Origin: Ulota crispa
Lineage: Eukaryota; Streptophyta; Bryopsida; Orthotrichales; Orthotrichaceae
Reading direction: 5' to 3'
Assembly: GCA_963920765.1 (NCBI GenBank)
Contig: OY987243.1
Coordinates: 7,874,001-7,938,000, forward strand
DNA length: 64,000 bases
Of this stretch, positions 62,084-64,000 are shown piece after piece (the stretch's first letter is position 1; every line of letters starts with the position of its first letter). Position numbers and translations under genes: made by a program. Below the pieces are notes generated by a model. The model worked only from the letters and a program-made list of their open reading frames with translations. It did no database searches and was not told the DNA's origin.

Positions 62084-64000
62084 GGTGATCACCTCAAACC
62101 GAGCTCCATTGTTTTTTTGGGTACACATGCCCTTACCTAAGAGGTCAAATTTGCAAAGTAAAAAATCTTAATGGCTCAAACTAAATCCAATACCTTCAAA
62201 TCTGGTTTAAGGTAACTTTTTTGATTTTAGGTGAAGTACAACTTGGGAATTGCATTTTCCCAATTTGATGAATATCGTGTTAATGGGAAAATTTAGTGCT
62301 GTGCTTATTTGGGATGGTACCGTTTATTGAATTTGTAAAAATCACTCATGACATTTGTACACGCCATGTGCTATATTTAAAAATGCTGTAGTACATGTTA
62401 GTTACTAAACCACTATTTATGCACAATTTTGAAATCATTCATTCCTAGTATATCCAATTTTCATAATAAAAAACCACATGTCATTTTCAAACATGTGTTA
62501 AATCTGTTTGTTCAAAAGAATATAGTTGTAATTTTTGTTCTTGCAAGTTTTTTATGTCCGTAGGTTTAGGAATATATACTATTTTACATAATTACATATC
62601 CATTGCAAATAATTTTCCTTTACAATTGTCAGCATTTCATAATCAATCAACTTCGCGAGCAATTTCAATGGCACCCATTTTGATGGCATCATAATAAACA
62701 AAATCTTGAGTTTAATTCGTATAAGCTTAGTCCTAGTAAAAATCAGTCTTTAGGATTTGAACTGTTCAAGTGTTATTGAACTAACACAAGAAGCGGAAAA
62801 ACTTTGATGGGTGTAAATTTCGTTTTGCAAGACAAAATGGATACCACTAAAAATTCCACCCTTCAAAAAATAAACTGGAGGTACTTAGAAGTTAAAGTTG
62901 TACTAATAAATCAAAGAACACATGTTTCAGGGAGAATATTTAGTTTAAGAGTTTTTAACATTCATTGATATTATTTCTAGATGTATATATGTAGTATAAG
63001 CACTATTGCTTTGAATTTGTGAAAATGTAACATTCGAATGTGAAATTTTTATAAGTTAGGCTTCCGAAATTTAACCTCTAGCCAAGCAGTTGGATTTTTT
63101 GCCTCCAAAATTTCTCATTGTCAATGTCAACAAATCATTTCCATAGAAACATTATTTTTCCATAAAACACAACGCGCTTAAACACCTATTTTGTATACTT
63201 TTGACATAAGTTTTTTGGAACTTGAAAACGATAAAAAATGGAATTCAGTAAAAAAAATTTAAGGAGGCAGTCACTTACAATTTTGGTCACCAAGCAATTC
63301 TTTTCATGAATATGGTGTATTGCATAGTTGATGTTGTTACTTTGAAACTTGTAAAAAATGTTTTCATTTATATTTTTATTGATAGTTCACACTATATCTC
63401 ATGTCCTATGTCCCATTGAAATATGAGAATTTGATTGGTGTAAAGCCAAAGTTGGGACTTGACGCTTCAAATTACGTTCCAAGTCCCACAACCTGGTTGC
63501 TTATATAGAAAAATATTTTTGTAAATTTTGGCGTAAAAAAAGGTGAAAATGCATTTAAGATTTGGGTCAACCATTTGATTTTTGAAATTGATGTATCCAT
63601 TTTGGGCTAAACCCAACTTCCAACCCAAGTCTCACCAATATTTTTACCTAAAATATTCATGATTTCCTTAGTATTCTTTTTTGCCTTTAATAACCTAAAG
63701 AAGCTAGGATCTAGCAACCTTTAAAAATTTGGCAAATCTTTGCCAAAAACCTACCTCTGCAAGGCATAGGTGTATGGAGGTTTAGAAAAAATAAATAAAA
63801 AATCCGGGTGTTAGCCAGACACGTACTTTACTCCGGGTATTGATTGCCGATGTTGCGGATGCAACCGCCGGTAGTGGGCCGGCTGCGCTCCATCATCAGG
63901 GTGTCGCCTAGCCAAAAGGCAATTTGAAAGTGGAGCCTAGAGCCACCTCCCGCGCTTACAGGTGGCACCATCTTCTTCCTCCATTGCTAGATCTTCTTGT
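62084..64000. other. AT-rich intergenic DNA, turning GC-rich at the window edge
   Basis: No gene is supported to about 63780. From 63800 to the end the sequence becomes GC-rich (repeated CCGG/GCCG runs), like the upstream flanks of genes elsewhere in this window. A gene may start or end just beyond 64000, but none is visible. Confidence 0.4.

Overview
The window is nuclear DNA of a land plant. The supported genes are an RHD3/SEY1-type GTPase, the APC/C subunit APC4, a PB1-domain Raf-like kinase, an ICP55-type aminopeptidase P and a broken histone H3.3 copy. All have canonical GT-AG introns and match plant family members best. Introns are short (mostly about 60-400 bp), and the intergenic DNA is AT-rich and full of transposon remains. 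The Raf and RHD3 forms would suit a non-seed plant (bryophyte or lycophyte), but the sequence alone does not settle the lineage.

Layout: 2540-5312 (+) RHD3-like GTPase with one intron; 6681-13675 (-) APC4, reconstructed as 19 coding exons giving 804 aa; 14336-20537 (+) a complete but decayed Ty3/gypsy chromodomain retrotransposon with 224-bp LTRs and a 5-bp target duplication; 20.5-27.9 kb transposon-rich DNA; 27904-34277 (-) PB1-Raf kinase, 9 coding exons, about 1675 aa; 38407-43080 (-) ICP55-like Xaa-Pro aminopeptidase, 14 coding exons, 502 aa; 46.66-48.74 kb (+) histone H3.3 pseudogene that keeps its promoter and intron layout; 49-64 kb no gene seen, mostly short inverted-repeat transposons.

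The genes are unlinked housekeeping and signalling genes (ER shaping, cell-cycle ubiquitin ligase, kinase signalling, mitochondrial protein processing) and form no pathway or cluster. The most unusual content is mobile DNA: (1) a chromovirus whose primer-binding site pairs with its own LTR rather than a tRNA, as in Tf1/sushi-type self-priming; (2) at least eight TTAA-flanked elements with CCCCTAAA-type ends, resembling piggyBac termini; (3) a three-member foldback family whose subterminal 20-bp motif is amplified from 2 to about 7 to about 32 copies; (4) an H3.3 gene killed almost wholly by C-to-T/G-to-A changes, including its splice acceptor. Exon boundaries were worked out by eye from reading frame, splice signals and remembered family similarity; no alignment or database search was run.
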